A stretch of 41,252 nt of DNA from DAIMFL01 sp964372215 (GTDB taxonomy: Bacteria; Pseudomonadota; Alphaproteobacteria; Dongiales; Dongiaceae): assembly GCA_964372215.1 (NCBI GenBank), contig CAYJQC010000034.1, positions 1 to 41,252 of the forward strand, written 5' to 3'. Made by a program: the position numbers and the translations under genes. How positions within the stretch are numbered: position 1 is the stretch's first letter; each line of letters opens with the position of its first letter. The notes beneath the pieces are model-generated. The model was not told where the DNA came from. It was given only the letters and a program-made list of their open reading frames with translations, and ran no database searches. Of the stretch, positions 1 through 8,327 are shown piece by piece.

Positions 1-130
1 CCAAATCGATCATCCATGACTACTCACCCCTGTCCAGATACAAGGGTGCCGAGCGACAGCGAGGCGGGTGAGGGTGGGCGCCGATGCCTCAGCGCGCAAA
101 AAAGCAGAAAGGAGTAAGGCGCCGACTCGC
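1..130. other. Left-edge non-coding stretch, possible start of an off-window gene
   Basis: No complete gene is visible here. On the reverse strand an ATG at positions 17-15 is preceded by an AGGGGTGAG stretch at a reasonable ribosome-binding distance, so a gene could begin here and run leftward out of the window. Only about five codons are inside, so this cannot be tested. The rest is the short region downstream of the cyclophilin gene; it has an A6 tract near position 100 but no convincing terminator hairpin. Confidence 0.25.
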
Positions 131-673
131 TCACTCCACGTCGGCGGCGACCCGCAGGGTGACGATGTGATCCGGGTTGCTCACCACGCCGCCGCCGCCG
201 CTGCCCTTCTTGAGCTTGTCGATCAGTTCCATGCCTTCGACCACCTGGCCCCAGATGGTGTATTGGCCGTCGAGATGCGGCGCCGAGGCGAAGCAGATGA
301 AGAACTGGCTGTCGGCGCTGTTGATGTTCTGGGCCCGCGCCATGGCGACGGTGCCCCGGACGTGATGGGCCTGGGAGAACTCGGCCTTCAGCTTCTGGCC
401 GGAGCCGCCGGTGCCGGTGCCGGTGGGATCGCCGGTCTGCGCCATGAAGCCGTCGATGACGCGGTGGAACACCACGCCGTCGTAGAAGCCTTCGCGCGCC
501 AGTTCCTTGATCCGCGCCACGTGGTTGGGTGCCAGGTCGGGGCGGAGCTGGATCACCACGCGGCCGGTCTCGAGCTCGAGATAGAGGGTGTTCTCCGGGT
601 CGAGCGCGCTGGCCGTGCCGGGGGCGGCGCTCACGAGAAACACCGCGAAGAGGAGATACAGGAACGCGCGCAT
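131..673 (-). CDS. Periplasmic peptidyl-prolyl cis-trans isomerase (cyclophilin type)
   Basis: A 180-residue cyclophilin that catalyses cis-trans isomerisation of proline peptide bonds. Residues 1-23 form a signal peptide (MRAFLYLLFAVFLVSAAPGTASA), so the mature enzyme should be periplasmic. The fold's signature blocks are present: FHRVIDGFMAQTGDPTGTG, with the catalytic-site Arg of FHRVI, then a SQFFICFA block and the HLDGQYTIWGQV block. One small deviation is QTGD where many bacterial cyclophilins have QGGD. Length is normal for a bacterial single-domain cyclophilin. It lies 49 bp downstream of icd on the same strand, so it may be cotranscribed, but no functional link is known. Family assignment is firm; the physiological client is unknown. 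Confidence 0.93.
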   Translation of the reverse strand: MRAFLYLLFAVFLVSAAPGTASALDPENTLYLELETGRVVIQLRPDLAPNHVARIKELAREGFYDGVVFHRVIDGFMAQTGDPTGTGTGGSGQKLKAEFSQAHHVRGTVAMARAQNINSADSQFFICFASAPHLDGQYTIWGQVVEGMELIDKLKKGSGGGGVVSNPDHIVTLRVAADVE

Positions 674-722
674 GAAGCCTCCGTGCGAGCAGGGGGAATG
701 GATGGGTGTGCGAGCCGGTGGG

Positions 723-1940
723 TCATGACGCCATTGCCTTCTTCAAGTTCTCGTCGAGCTTGGCGAGGAATTCCTTGGTGGTCAGCCATTTCTGGTCCGG
801 GCTGATGAGCAGCGCCAGGTCCTTGGTCATGAAGCCGGACTCGACGGTGTCGACGCAGACCTTCTCCAGCGTCTCGGCGAATTTCTGCACCTCGGGGGTG
901 CCGTCGAACTTGCCGCGATACCACAGGCCGCGCGTCCAGGCATAGATCGACGCGACCGGGTTGGTCGAGGTCTCCTTGCCCTTCTGGTGCTCGCGGTAGT
1001 GCCGCGTCACCGTGCCGTGGGCCGCCTCGGACTCGACCACGTCGCCATCGGGATTGAGCAGCACCGAGGTCATCATGCCCAGCGAGCCGAAGCCCTGGGC
1101 CACGGTATCGGACTGCACGTCGCCGTCGTAGTTCTTGCAGGCCCAGACGAAATTGCCCGACCACTTGAGCGCGCTCGCCACCATGTCGTCGATCAGGCGG
1201 TGCTCGTAGACNNNNNNNNNNGCCTTGAACTGGTCGGCGAACTCCTTGTCGAACACCTCCTGGAAGATGTCCTTGAAGCGGCCGTCATAGACCTTGAGGA
1301 TGGTGTTCTTGGTCGAGAGGTAGACCGGCCAGCCGAGGTTCAGTCCGTAATTGAAGCAGGCGCGGGCGAAGCCGGTGATCGACTCGTCGAGATTGTACAT
1401 GCCCATCGCCACGCCGGCGCCGGGGAAGTCGAACACGGTGTACTCGACCGGCTTGCCCCCGTCCTTCGGCTCGAACTTCATGGTGAGCTTGCCCGGGCCC
1501 GGCACGATGAAATCGGTGGCGCGGTACTGGTCGCCGAAGGCGTGGCGGCCGATCACGATCGGCTGGGTCCAGCCCGGCACCAGCCGCGGCACGTTGCGGC
1601 AGATGATCGGCTGGCGGAACACGGTGCCGTCGAGGATGTTGCGGATCGTCCCGTTGGGCGAGCGCCACATCTTCTTCAGCTTGAACTCCTTCACCCGGCC
1701 CTCGTCCGGGGTGATGGTCGCGCACTTGACGCCGACCCGATGCTCGTTGATGGCGTTGGCCGCGTCGATGGTGACCTGGTCGCCGGTGGCGTCGCGGTGC
1801 TCGACGCCGAGGTCGTAGTACTTCAGGTCGATGTCGAGATAGGGGAGGATCAGGCGCTCCTTGATGAAGGCCCAGATGATCCGGGTCATCTCGTCGCCGT
1901 CGAGTTCGACGACCGGATTGGCGACCTTGATCTTGCTCAT
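723..1940 (-). CDS. icd: NADP-dependent isocitrate dehydrogenase
   Basis: TCA-cycle enzyme that oxidatively decarboxylates isocitrate to 2-oxoglutarate, producing NADPH in the cytoplasm. The 405-residue product starts MSKIKVANPVVELDGDEMTR and carries the conserved stretches KLKKMWRSPNGTIRN (substrate binding), YEHRLIDDMVA and AAHGTVTRHYR. This is the eukaryote-like subfamily usual in alphaproteobacteria, which is normally about 404 residues. I chose the ATG at 1940 because AGGAG lies just upstream and homology starts there; the frame stays open a further 34 codons upstream, but that extension is proline-rich and unlike the family. Ten Ns at 1212-1221 replace about four residues between FK and VYEHRL. 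The family spacing fits exactly four residues there, so the gene is probably intact. Confidence 0.96.
   Translation of the reverse strand: MSKIKVANPVVELDGDEMTRIIWAFIKERLILPYLDIDLKYYDLGVEHRDATGDQVTIDAANAINEHRVGVKCATITPDEGRVKEFKLKKMWRSPNGTIRNILDGTVFRQPIICRNVPRLVPGWTQPIVIGRHAFGDQYRATDFIVPGPGKLTMKFEPKDGGKPVEYTVFDFPGAGVAMGMYNLDESITGFARACFNYGLNLGWPVYLSTKNTILKVYDGRFKDIFQEVFDKEFADQFKXXXXVYEHRLIDDMVASALKWSGNFVWACKNYDGDVQSDTVAQGFGSLGMMTSVLLNPDGDVVESEAAHGTVTRHYREHQKGKETSTNPVASIYAWTRGLWYRGKFDGTPEVQKFAETLEKVCVDTVESGFMTKDLALLISPDQKWLTTKEFLAKLDENLKKAMAS
1212..1221. other. Assembly gap (10 N) inside icd
   Basis: Ten unresolved bases within the isocitrate dehydrogenase gene. The reading frame is the same on both sides, and the missing residues match the length expected between conserved blocks, so the gap size is close to real. 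Confidence 0.99.
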
Positions 1941-2105
1941 CTTGTCTCCTGGAGGCGAAGGCAGGCGGGACGGCGGCGGCGGCTTCGGCCGGTGCGGCGG
2001 AATTGGGCGGGCCGAACATACCATCGCGCCTCCCTGAGGCAAGGGGGGCGAAACCGAGAGGAAATCAGGGGCGGGCGCGGCAGCCCCGGCGCCGTGTCTC
2101 CGGAA

Positions 2106-2690
2106 TCAGAGCCGCTCGGGCAGGCCCGGCACTAGCGGCGCCGGCGCCTGGCGCAGGGTGGCGATGACCTCGTCGACGCCGCTCACCAGGGTGAACAGGT
2201 TCCGGCATTCCGGCTTGGCCAGACCCTGGCCGACCACGTGCTCGACCAGACGCAGGAACGGCTGCCAGTAGCCCTCGACGTCGATCAGGATGATCGGCTT
2301 GTCGTGCAGCCGGAGCTGGCGCCAGGTGAGGACCTCGAAGGTTTCGTCCAGCGTGCCGAAGCCGCCGGGCAGCACCGCGAAGGCGTCGGACAACTCGAAC
2401 ATGAGGTTCTTGCGGGTGTGCATGGAATCGACGATGTGCAGCTCGCTGACGCCCTGGTGGCCGACCTCGCGGGTGTCGAGAAAGCGCGGGATCACGCCGG
2501 CCGCCGTGCCGCCGGCGGCGATCACCGCGTCGGCCAGCACGCCCATCAGGCCGACCTGGCCGCCGCCGAAGACCAGGCGGATGCCATTCTCGGCCATCAG
2601 CCGGCCGAGTCGGACGGCGGCCTCGCGGTAGGCCGGGTCAGCGCCGACCGCCGAACCGCAATACACGCAGAGAGATCTGATCGTTTCCAT
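2106..2690 (-). CDS. LOG family protein (nucleotide 5'-monophosphate phosphoribohydrolase)
   Basis: A 194-residue cytoplasmic protein of the LOG family, often annotated as 'lysine decarboxylase-like'. Known members cleave the N-glycosidic bond of cytokinin ribotides or AMP to release the free base and ribose 5-phosphate. The two diagnostic motifs are visible: SMHTRK (residues about 97-102) and PGGFGTLDE (about 116-124), which supply the catalytic Arg and Glu and bind phosphate. A Rossmann-like GGGQVGLMG loop lies near residue 43. It sits upstream of icd on the same strand with about 165 bp between them. Whether it makes cytokinin or only recycles nucleotides cannot be told from sequence. Confidence 0.9.
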   Translation of the reverse strand: METIRSLCVYCGSAVGADPAYREAAVRLGRLMAENGIRLVFGGGQVGLMGVLADAVIAAGGTAAGVIPRFLDTREVGHQGVSELHIVDSMHTRKNLMFELSDAFAVLPGGFGTLDETFEVLTWRQLRLHDKPIILIDVEGYWQPFLRLVEHVVGQGLAKPECRNLFTLVSGVDEVIATLRQAPAPLVPGLPERL

Positions 2691-2928
2691 CGACTCGTCG
2701 CTGTTGTGTCATGGCCATCGCCGGCCCGCGCCGTCGGCCAACGCGCCGCCGTGACTTCGGGGCGGCGCCGAGGCAGAGTACCGGCGCATCTTGCCGGTCG
2801 GCGGCGCGCTGCCCAGATAGACGGATGTCCGGCGAGGTATGACGCGTCCGGGCGGGCTTGTCACCCCGTCACCGCCGCGGCCGGGCGGCGGTCGCGAAGC
2901 CGCAGTTCGAGGGAGCGCAAGCTAGACC

Positions 2929-3882
2929 ATGGGGGTTAACGGGTTGTTCTCCCGGCACCGGGCACCGGGACCGAGCGGTTCCCTGGCCATGGTCGGGCTG
3001 TTCCTGGCGGTGCTCGCCGGGCCGGTCGGGGCGCAGGAAACCAGTGCGGCGCCGGCCGCTCCCGAGTTGGCGCGTGGTGCCGCCCTGTTCGCCGCGGCCG
3101 GCTGCCAGGGCTGCCACACCGACGTGAAGAACAAGGGGGCACTGCTCGCCGGCGGCCGGGCGCTGGCGACTCCGTTCGGCACCTTCTACACCCCCAACAT
3201 CACACCCGACGTCGAGACCGGGATCGGCGGCTGGTCGGACGCGGACTTCATCGGCGCGTTGCGCGACGGGCTGTCGCCGAGCGGCGAGCATCTCTATCCC
3301 GCGTTCCCCTACACCTCCTACACGCTGATGAGCGACGACGACATGCGCGCGCTCAAGGCCTATGTCTTCTCGCTGCCGCCGGTGCGCCAGGAGAACCGCG
3401 CGCACGATCTGAATTTTCCGTTCAGCTGGCGCCCGCTGCTCGGCATCTGGAAATGGATGAACTTCACGGCCGGCGCCTTCGAGCCGAATCCGGCCAAGAG
3501 CCCGTCGTGGAACCGCGGTGCCTATCTGGTCGAGGCGCTCGGCCATTGCGGCGAATGCCATACGCCGCGCGGCGCGCTCGGCGGACTCGACCGGTCGCGC
3601 TGGCTTGCCGGCACCACTGACGGACCCGACGGCGGCAAGGTGCCGAACATCACGCCGGACGAGGCGACTGGCATCGGCGGATGGTCGGCCAGCCAGGTCA
3701 CCGGCGCGCTGCGGACCGGGCTACTGCCGGATGGCGACGTCGTCGGCGCCACCATGGGCGAAGTGGTCGAGAACACCACCAGCCGTCTGTCCGACGAGGA
3801 TCGCGCCGCGATCGCCGAGTATCTGCTGACCCAGACGGCGGTGGCCAACCCCGACGCACGCGCCGCCCGGCCCGACTACTAG
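2929..3882 (+). CDS. Diheme cytochrome c, exported
   Basis: A 317-residue exported electron carrier with two c-type heme domains. After an N-terminal signal segment (hydrophobic residues about 19-36, ending GPVGAQ), heme motif CQGCH is at residues 59-63 and a second, CGECH, at 207-211. Between them lie the FYTPNITPD and HLYPAFPYTSYT blocks; the TPNITPD block recurs in domain two as VPNITPD. This arrangement resembles the cytochrome subunits that take electrons from periplasmic alcohol, aldehyde or sugar-acid dehydrogenases. No such dehydrogenase is next to it, so the electron donor is unknown. The ATG at 2929 follows a GAGGGAG stretch; a later ATG at residue 21 would also give a signal peptide. 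Confidence 0.88.
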   Translation: MGVNGLFSRHRAPGPSGSLAMVGLFLAVLAGPVGAQETSAAPAAPELARGAALFAAAGCQGCHTDVKNKGALLAGGRALATPFGTFYTPNITPDVETGIGGWSDADFIGALRDGLSPSGEHLYPAFPYTSYTLMSDDDMRALKAYVFSLPPVRQENRAHDLNFPFSWRPLLGIWKWMNFTAGAFEPNPAKSPSWNRGAYLVEALGHCGECHTPRGALGGLDRSRWLAGTTDGPDGGKVPNITPDEATGIGGWSASQVTGALRTGLLPDGDVVGATMGEVVENTTSRLSDEDRAAIAEYLLTQTAVANPDARAARPDY

Positions 3883-3911
3883 CGCGCCATCGAATCGAGC
3901 GGCGCCTGGCG

Positions 3912-3929
3912 CGATCCCGACCGGGATCG
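3912..3929 (+). other. Short GC-rich palindrome after the cytochrome gene
   Basis: The arms CGATCCCG and CGGGATCG are perfect complements separated by AC, 30 bp downstream of the cytochrome c stop codon. It could form a small hairpin, but no T-run follows, so it is at best a weak or factor-dependent terminator. Confidence 0.3.
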
Positions 3930-4039
3930 GCGCATCCCGCGAAAAAGCCACGCAAATCCGCCCGGTAGCGGTGATTGCTTCCGATACCGGCAGCGTACTA
4001 GGTTAGGGCCTCGAGATTTCAGGAATATGGCAGGGCTCG

Positions 4040-5464
4040 GTGAATCGAATCGTTCTGTTCGGGGTCCTGGGGGTGGCGGTCATCGTCGCGGCCCTGGCTC
4101 TCAATTACGCGATTAACAGGGACGAGATCGCCGAAGCTCCGTCCGCTCCATCCGACACCGCGGCGGTCACGCCGGCCCCCGAGGCGACCGCGCCGGCGCA
4201 GGATGGCGGCAGCGCCGAGACCGCCGATGCAACCGGCGCGCCAGTTGCAGAATCGTCCACGGCGCCAGACGGAACCGAGATCGCGGCAACGCCGCCCGCT
4301 GCGGATGCAGCAGCGCCCGAAACGTCGGCCGCCGACGAACCAGCCGCCGACGAACCGGCCCCCGACGAACCGACAGCTGTCGAGGCAGCCGGTGCGGCAG
4401 CGTCGAGCGCCGGCCCGGCGATGCCCGAGGCGACCGAGACCCAGCCGGCTCCCAGCGAGGTTCAGCCAGCCACCGCCGAGTCGCCGGCAACTGAGCCACC
4501 GGCCGGCGAATCGGCTGCTCCCGACGAGGCGGCGGCGGATGCGGCTGCGGGCGCTGCGCCCGACTCGGCCGCGGCGGACCAGCTTGCCGCCGCCCCGACG
4601 GTGCTGCCCGAGTTCGACATCGTGCGGGTCAATCCGAGCGGCGAAGCGGTGATCGCCGGCCGTGCCAGCCCGGGCAGCGAAGTGACAGTCATGGCCGGCG
4701 ATGATCCGATCGGCTCGGCGACCGCCGACGCACGCGGCGAATGGGTCGTGCTGCCGGAGCAGAAGCTGCCGCCCGGGGATCACCAGCTCGGCCTGGTGGC
4801 GCGCAGCCCGGGGGCAGCGCCGGCCGAGTCGGCGAATGTGGTCGTGGTGGTGGTGCCCGAGCCGCAGCAGGACATCGCCGGCGGCACCGGCGACGCCAGC
4901 GGCCAGGCGCTGGCGATGGCGGTCCCGCGCGAAGGCGACGGTGCCACGACCGTGCTGCAGGCGCCGGGAACGCCGGAGGACGGGCTGAACGACGACGCGC
5001 TGTATCTCGACTCGGTGGATTATGGCGATCAAGGCGACGTCACCATCGGCGGGCGCGCCGCGCCAGGCGCCGATGTCCAGGTCTATCTCGACAATCGCCT
5101 GCTCGGCACTGCCGAGGCGGACGATGCCGGGCGCTGGCATGTCAGCCCCGGCGACGCGGTCTCCGAAGGCCTGCACGATCTGCGGGTCGACCAGGTCGGC
5201 GGCGACGGCAAGGTGGTGGCGCGGGTCGAGACGCCGTTCCAGCGCACCCAATTGGCGGACTGGCCGAGTCAGAAGGTGGTGGTGGTGCAGCCGGGGAACA
5301 GCCTGTGGCGGATCGCCCGGCGGATGTATGGCGAGGGCGTGCGCTATACGGTGATCTACCGGGCCAATCGCGGCCGCATCGCCGATCCCGACCTGATCTA
5401 TCCCGGACAGGTTTTCGTGGTGCCCCCGGAGGAGCAGCCGGCGAAGCCGGACAGCACCGATTGA
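4040..5464 (+). CDS. Membrane-anchored Ig-like/LysM domain protein
   Basis: A 474-residue envelope protein. Residues about 4-22 form one hydrophobic anchor. A long low-complexity segment rich in Ala, Pro, Glu and Thr follows (about 30-185), likely an extended periplasmic spacer. Two Ig-like/beta-sandwich repeats come next, each with the pattern GEAVIAGRASPGSEV or GDVTIGGRAAPGADV (about 195-265 and 325-395). A C-terminal LysM domain (about 414-462, PGNSLWRIARRMYGEG...YPGQVFVVP) binds peptidoglycan sugars. The GTG at 4040 is the start because it precedes the membrane segment directly; the nearby ATG at 4026 is in another frame. This architecture is common in alphaproteobacteria but its role in cell-wall maintenance is not well defined. 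It converges with the next gene, leaving only 16 bp between the stops. Confidence 0.85.
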   Translation: MNRIVLFGVLGVAVIVAALALNYAINRDEIAEAPSAPSDTAAVTPAPEATAPAQDGGSAETADATGAPVAESSTAPDGTEIAATPPAADAAAPETSAADEPAADEPAPDEPTAVEAAGAAASSAGPAMPEATETQPAPSEVQPATAESPATEPPAGESAAPDEAAADAAAGAAPDSAAADQLAAAPTVLPEFDIVRVNPSGEAVIAGRASPGSEVTVMAGDDPIGSATADARGEWVVLPEQKLPPGDHQLGLVARSPGAAPAESANVVVVVVPEPQQDIAGGTGDASGQALAMAVPREGDGATTVLQAPGTPEDGLNDDALYLDSVDYGDQGDVTIGGRAAPGADVQVYLDNRLLGTAEADDAGRWHVSPGDAVSEGLHDLRVDQVGGDGKVVARVETPFQRTQLADWPSQKVVVVQPGNSLWRIARRMYGEGVRYTVIYRANRGRIADPDLIYPGQVFVVPPEEQPAKPDSTD

Positions 5465-5480
5465 GGGTGCGGCGCCCGGC

Positions 5481-6095
5481 TCAGCCTGCGGAGGCGGGCC
5501 GCGGGCTGGCGCGGGGGACGAAGTCCGACAGCAACATGACCAGCGGCGTCATCCTGAGCACCAGTTCGGCCGCGGCGCTGACCACGTTCACCGGCGTGAA
5601 CGGCTCGGCCAGCGGCTGTTCGCCGGTCAGGTGAATCTGGCGGTCGCGGGACAGGGCGAGCCGGCCATGCGGCAGCGCCTCGCTGGCCCGCAGGATGGCG
5701 AACGCCTCGCGCCGGCGATCGGACGATTCGGCGGTGTAGGGCAATGGTCCGTACGTGGCCGAAAGCTTCAGCCAGACCTTGCCCTGGCGAACCTTGGTCG
5801 ATGCGGAGAAGGCCAGCCCCAAGGACTCGAACCTGAAGCCGAAGGGGCGTTCGCGCGGGTCGATTCGTGAGAGGTCGCCGTCGGGGCCGACAAACAGGGA
5901 GTTCACCTCGAGAGGGAATGCCGTCTCGGCCAGACGGGTGATCCGCAGTCCGGTCACCAGATACCTCACATACAAGCAGCCGCGGTCGGGACAAGTAGCA
6001 TCGGGGCGCTTAAGGAGCGGTAAAGGTCGATCGCCGCCGAATCCGCCGGCATCCCCGCAAAGCCTTGTAATTTCCGTGTCTTTCGCCATGTTCAC
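5481..6095 (-). CDS. Conserved-looking protein of unknown function
   Basis: A 204-residue protein that I do not recognise. It has no signal peptide or clear membrane segment. The middle (about 40-180) alternates charged and hydrophobic residues like a folded beta-rich domain (for example FGFRFESLGLAFSASTKV and LKLSATYGPLPYT). Two cysteines lie close together early on (TCPDRGC, about residues 34-40). Codon use in this frame resembles neighbouring genes, and the overlapping reverse frame reads as arginine/proline-rich noise, which supports this frame. The start is uncertain: GTG at 6095 or ATG at 6089, neither with a clear ribosome-binding site. It lies divergent from the phospholipid operon and convergent with the LysM gene. 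Confidence 0.6.
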   Translation of the reverse strand: MNMAKDTEITRLCGDAGGFGGDRPLPLLKRPDATCPDRGCLYVRYLVTGLRITRLAETAFPLEVNSLFVGPDGDLSRIDPRERPFGFRFESLGLAFSASTKVRQGKVWLKLSATYGPLPYTAESSDRRREAFAILRASEALPHGRLALSRDRQIHLTGEQPLAEPFTPVNVVSAAAELVLRMTPLVMLLSDFVPRASPRPASAG

Positions 6096-6171
6096 GGCAG
6101 GCGGCGGGGCCGGCCGCCAGCGCTGACGTCACCGTCGCCGACGACCCGAACGACGAAGCCAGAGGCTGCCC

Positions 6172-6858
6172 GTGCTCAGATCCGTCCTCGTTCCGATCAA
6201 CCGTGCCGGCTGGCCGTTCATCGCCGGCTTCGCCGCCGTCGATCTCGGCCTGTGGTTCGCCGCCGACTGGCTCGGCTGGCTGGGGCTGATCGGCGTGGCC
6301 TGGTGCACCTATTTCTTTCGCGATCCGCCCCGTGTCACGCCGACCCGCCCCGGGCTGGTGGTGAGCCCGGCCGACGGGGTGGTCCAGGCGATCGAACCGC
6401 AGATGCCGCCCGCCGAACTCGGCATGGCGGCGACGCCGCTGACCCGGATCAGCGTCTTCATGAACGTATTCGACGTGCATGTGAACCGGGTGCCGGTCGA
6501 CGCCGCGGTGGTCGCGACCAGCTATCGGCCCGGGAAGTTCCTCAACGCGTCGCTGGACAAGGCGAGCGAGTTCAACGAACGTCAATCCATCCGTCTGCGG
6601 CTGGCGGACGGGCGGGAGCTGGCGGTGGTCCAGATTGCCGGGCTGGTGGCCCGGCGGATTCGCTGCGATCTCGTCCAGGGCCAGTCGGTGCGCGCCGGCG
6701 AGCGTTTCGGGCTGATCCGCTTCGGCAGCCGGCTCGACGTCTATCTGCCCGAGGGAGTCGCCGCGCTGGTCGCGGTCGGCCAGCGGGCGGTCGCCGGTGA
6801 AACCGTGCTCGCCGATCTCGTCGGCGACGAGGCCCCGCGCCAGGGAGAATCGCGCTGA
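6172..6858 (+). CDS. psd: Phosphatidylserine decarboxylase proenzyme (short type)
   Basis: Makes phosphatidylethanolamine by decarboxylating phosphatidylserine at the inner membrane. The 228-residue proenzyme is the short, archaeal-like form common in alphaproteobacteria. Residues about 13-45 are hydrophobic and anchor it in the membrane. The VSPADG motif is at about 64-69 and FMNVFDVHVNR at 96-106. Self-cleavage should occur at Gly185-Ser186 in RFGSRLDVY, with Ser186 becoming the pyruvoyl cofactor; the motif here is FGSR rather than the LGST of the long bacterial type. The start is GTG at 6172. Its stop overlaps the pssA start by one base (TGATG), so the two genes are translationally coupled and act in consecutive steps. 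Confidence 0.95.
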   Translation: MLRSVLVPINRAGWPFIAGFAAVDLGLWFAADWLGWLGLIGVAWCTYFFRDPPRVTPTRPGLVVSPADGVVQAIEPQMPPAELGMAATPLTRISVFMNVFDVHVNRVPVDAAVVATSYRPGKFLNASLDKASEFNERQSIRLRLADGRELAVVQIAGLVARRIRCDLVQGQSVRAGERFGLIRFGSRLDVYLPEGVAALVAVGQRAVAGETVLADLVGDEAPRQGESR

Positions 6859-7670
6859 TGTACAGACGTTCCGGCAAACGGCTCCGCGACCAGTCGATCA
6901 ACCGGCTGATCCCCAACATGCTGACGGTGCTGGCCCTGTGTGCCGGCCTGACCAGCATCCGCTTCGCGCTCGAGCAGCGCTGGGAGATGGCGGTGTTCGC
7001 CATCGTCGTCGCCGCGGTGCTCGACGGACTCGACGGGCGCATCGCCCGGCTGCTCGACAGCACGAGCAAGTTCGGCGCCGAGCTCGACTCGCTGTCGGAT
7101 TTCGTCAGCTTCGGCGTCGCGCCGGCGATCCTGCTGTACTACTGGACCCTGCAGTCGGCCGGCGGACTCGGCTGGGTGATCGCGCTGCTGTTTGGGGTCT
7201 GCGTCGCGCTGCGCCTGGCGCGCTTCAACACCCGCATCGACAACGACGACCTGCCGGCCTGGACCAGCCGCTTCTTCGTCGGCGTGCCGGCGCCGGCGGG
7301 CGCCGGGCTGTCGCTGATGCCGGTGTTCGCCACGCTGCTGTTCGGCCCCGGGTTCTTCGACACGCCGCCCTTCACCGGCGCGGTGACCATCGCCGTCGCG
7401 CTGCTGATGGTGAGCCGGCTGCCGACCTATTCGATGAAACGGGTGCGGGTGCCGCATCAGCTGGTGGTCCCCACCTTGCTCGGCGTCGGCGTGACCGCCG
7501 CCGTGCTGATCACCATGCCGTGGCTGACGCTGCTTGCACTCGGCCTCGTCTATTCCGCGTCAATTCCGGTGAGCTACCTGAGCTTCCGCCGGCTCGAGCG
7601 GCTGCGCGGCGACGTCGCCAGCGAGACCGTCCGCGAGCAATCCAAGTCCGGAGACACGCCGGCGGTGTGA
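6858..7670 (+). CDS. pssA: CDP-diacylglycerol-serine O-phosphatidyltransferase
   Basis: Joins serine to CDP-diacylglycerol to give phosphatidylserine, the substrate of the decarboxylase encoded just upstream. The 270-residue integral membrane protein has several hydrophobic segments (about 20-35, 44-58, 95-125, 145-165, 175-195, 210-245). It has the CDP-alcohol phosphotransferase signature D56-GLDGRIAR, G73, D77, D81, where the four aspartates coordinate the metal and catalyse transfer. The N-terminal stretch RLIPNMLTVLALCAG is typical of the type II PssA subfamily. It overlaps psd by one base and forms an operon with it. Confidence 0.95.
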   Translation: MYRRSGKRLRDQSINRLIPNMLTVLALCAGLTSIRFALEQRWEMAVFAIVVAAVLDGLDGRIARLLDSTSKFGAELDSLSDFVSFGVAPAILLYYWTLQSAGGLGWVIALLFGVCVALRLARFNTRIDNDDLPAWTSRFFVGVPAPAGAGLSLMPVFATLLFGPGFFDTPPFTGAVTIAVALLMVSRLPTYSMKRVRVPHQLVVPTLLGVGVTAAVLITMPWLTLLALGLVYSASIPVSYLSFRRLERLRGDVASETVREQSKSGDTPAV

Positions 7671-7700
7671 CGCCGGCGGCGCGGATTCGCCGGGCACGCC

Positions 7701-8312
7701 ATGCTCGATGCCGCGCTGCGCCGGCTGATCGATCCGCCGCTCGATCGCGCCGGACGAACCTTGGCGGGCGCCGGAATCGGCGCCGACGCGGTCACGCTGT
7801 GCGGCTTCGCGATCGGGCTCGCGGCGGTGCCGATGATCGCCGGCGGATACTACGCCGCTGGGCTGGTCGCGTTCCTGCTGAATCGCCTGGCGGACGGACT
7901 CGACGGCGCGGTGGCGCGGCATCGCGGGCCGACCGATTTCGGCGGCTATCTCGACATCGTCGGCGATTTCCTGATCTACGCGGCGCTGCCGTTCGCCTTC
8001 GCCCTGGCGCAGCCCGAGAACGCGCTGGCGGCGGCCTTTCTCGTGCTCTCCTTCGTCGGCACCGGCTCGACCTTCCTGGCCTACGCGATCATCGCCGCCA
8101 AGCGCGGCGTGCAGACCAGCCGACGCGGGACCAAGGCATTCTATTATCTGGGCGGTCTCACCGAGGGCAGCGAGACGATCGCGGTGTTCGCGCTCGCCTG
8201 CCTGTTTCCGGCGAGCTTTCCCTGGCTCGCCTGGGGCTTCGGCGCGCTGTGCTGGGTGACCACGGCCTCGCGCATCGCTGCCGCGCGGCGCGACTTCGGC
8301 GCCGCGTCCTGA
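7701..8312 (+). CDS. CDP-alcohol phosphatidyltransferase family membrane protein
   Basis: A 203-residue integral membrane protein with the same catalytic signature as PssA: D65-GLDGAVAR, then G82, D85 and D89. It therefore transfers a phosphatidyl (or similar phospho-alcohol) group from a CDP-linked donor. It is shorter than PssA and differs in sequence, so the acceptor alcohol is not obvious; glycerol phosphate, choline, inositol or another headgroup are all possible. It starts 30 bp after pssA on the same strand, so it is probably in the same phospholipid operon. It ends 15 bp before the convergent end of the RND pump gene. Confidence 0.88.
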   Translation: MLDAALRRLIDPPLDRAGRTLAGAGIGADAVTLCGFAIGLAAVPMIAGGYYAAGLVAFLLNRLADGLDGAVARHRGPTDFGGYLDIVGDFLIYAALPFAFALAQPENALAAAFLVLSFVGTGSTFLAYAIIAAKRGVQTSRRGTKAFYYLGGLTEGSETIAVFALACLFPASFPWLAWGFGALCWVTTASRIAAARRDFGAAS

Positions 8313-8327
8313 GGCCGCCGGCGCGCG

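Noticed and set aside
1941..2042. 34-codon N-terminal extension of icd
   Set aside because: It is proline-rich, unlike the family, and the ATG at 1940 has a good ribosome-binding site.
4167..4560. Repetitive Ala/Pro/Asp-Glu codons in the LysM gene as a DNA repeat or CRISPR-like array
   Set aside because: The repeats are short, irregular and in frame; they encode a low-complexity protein spacer.
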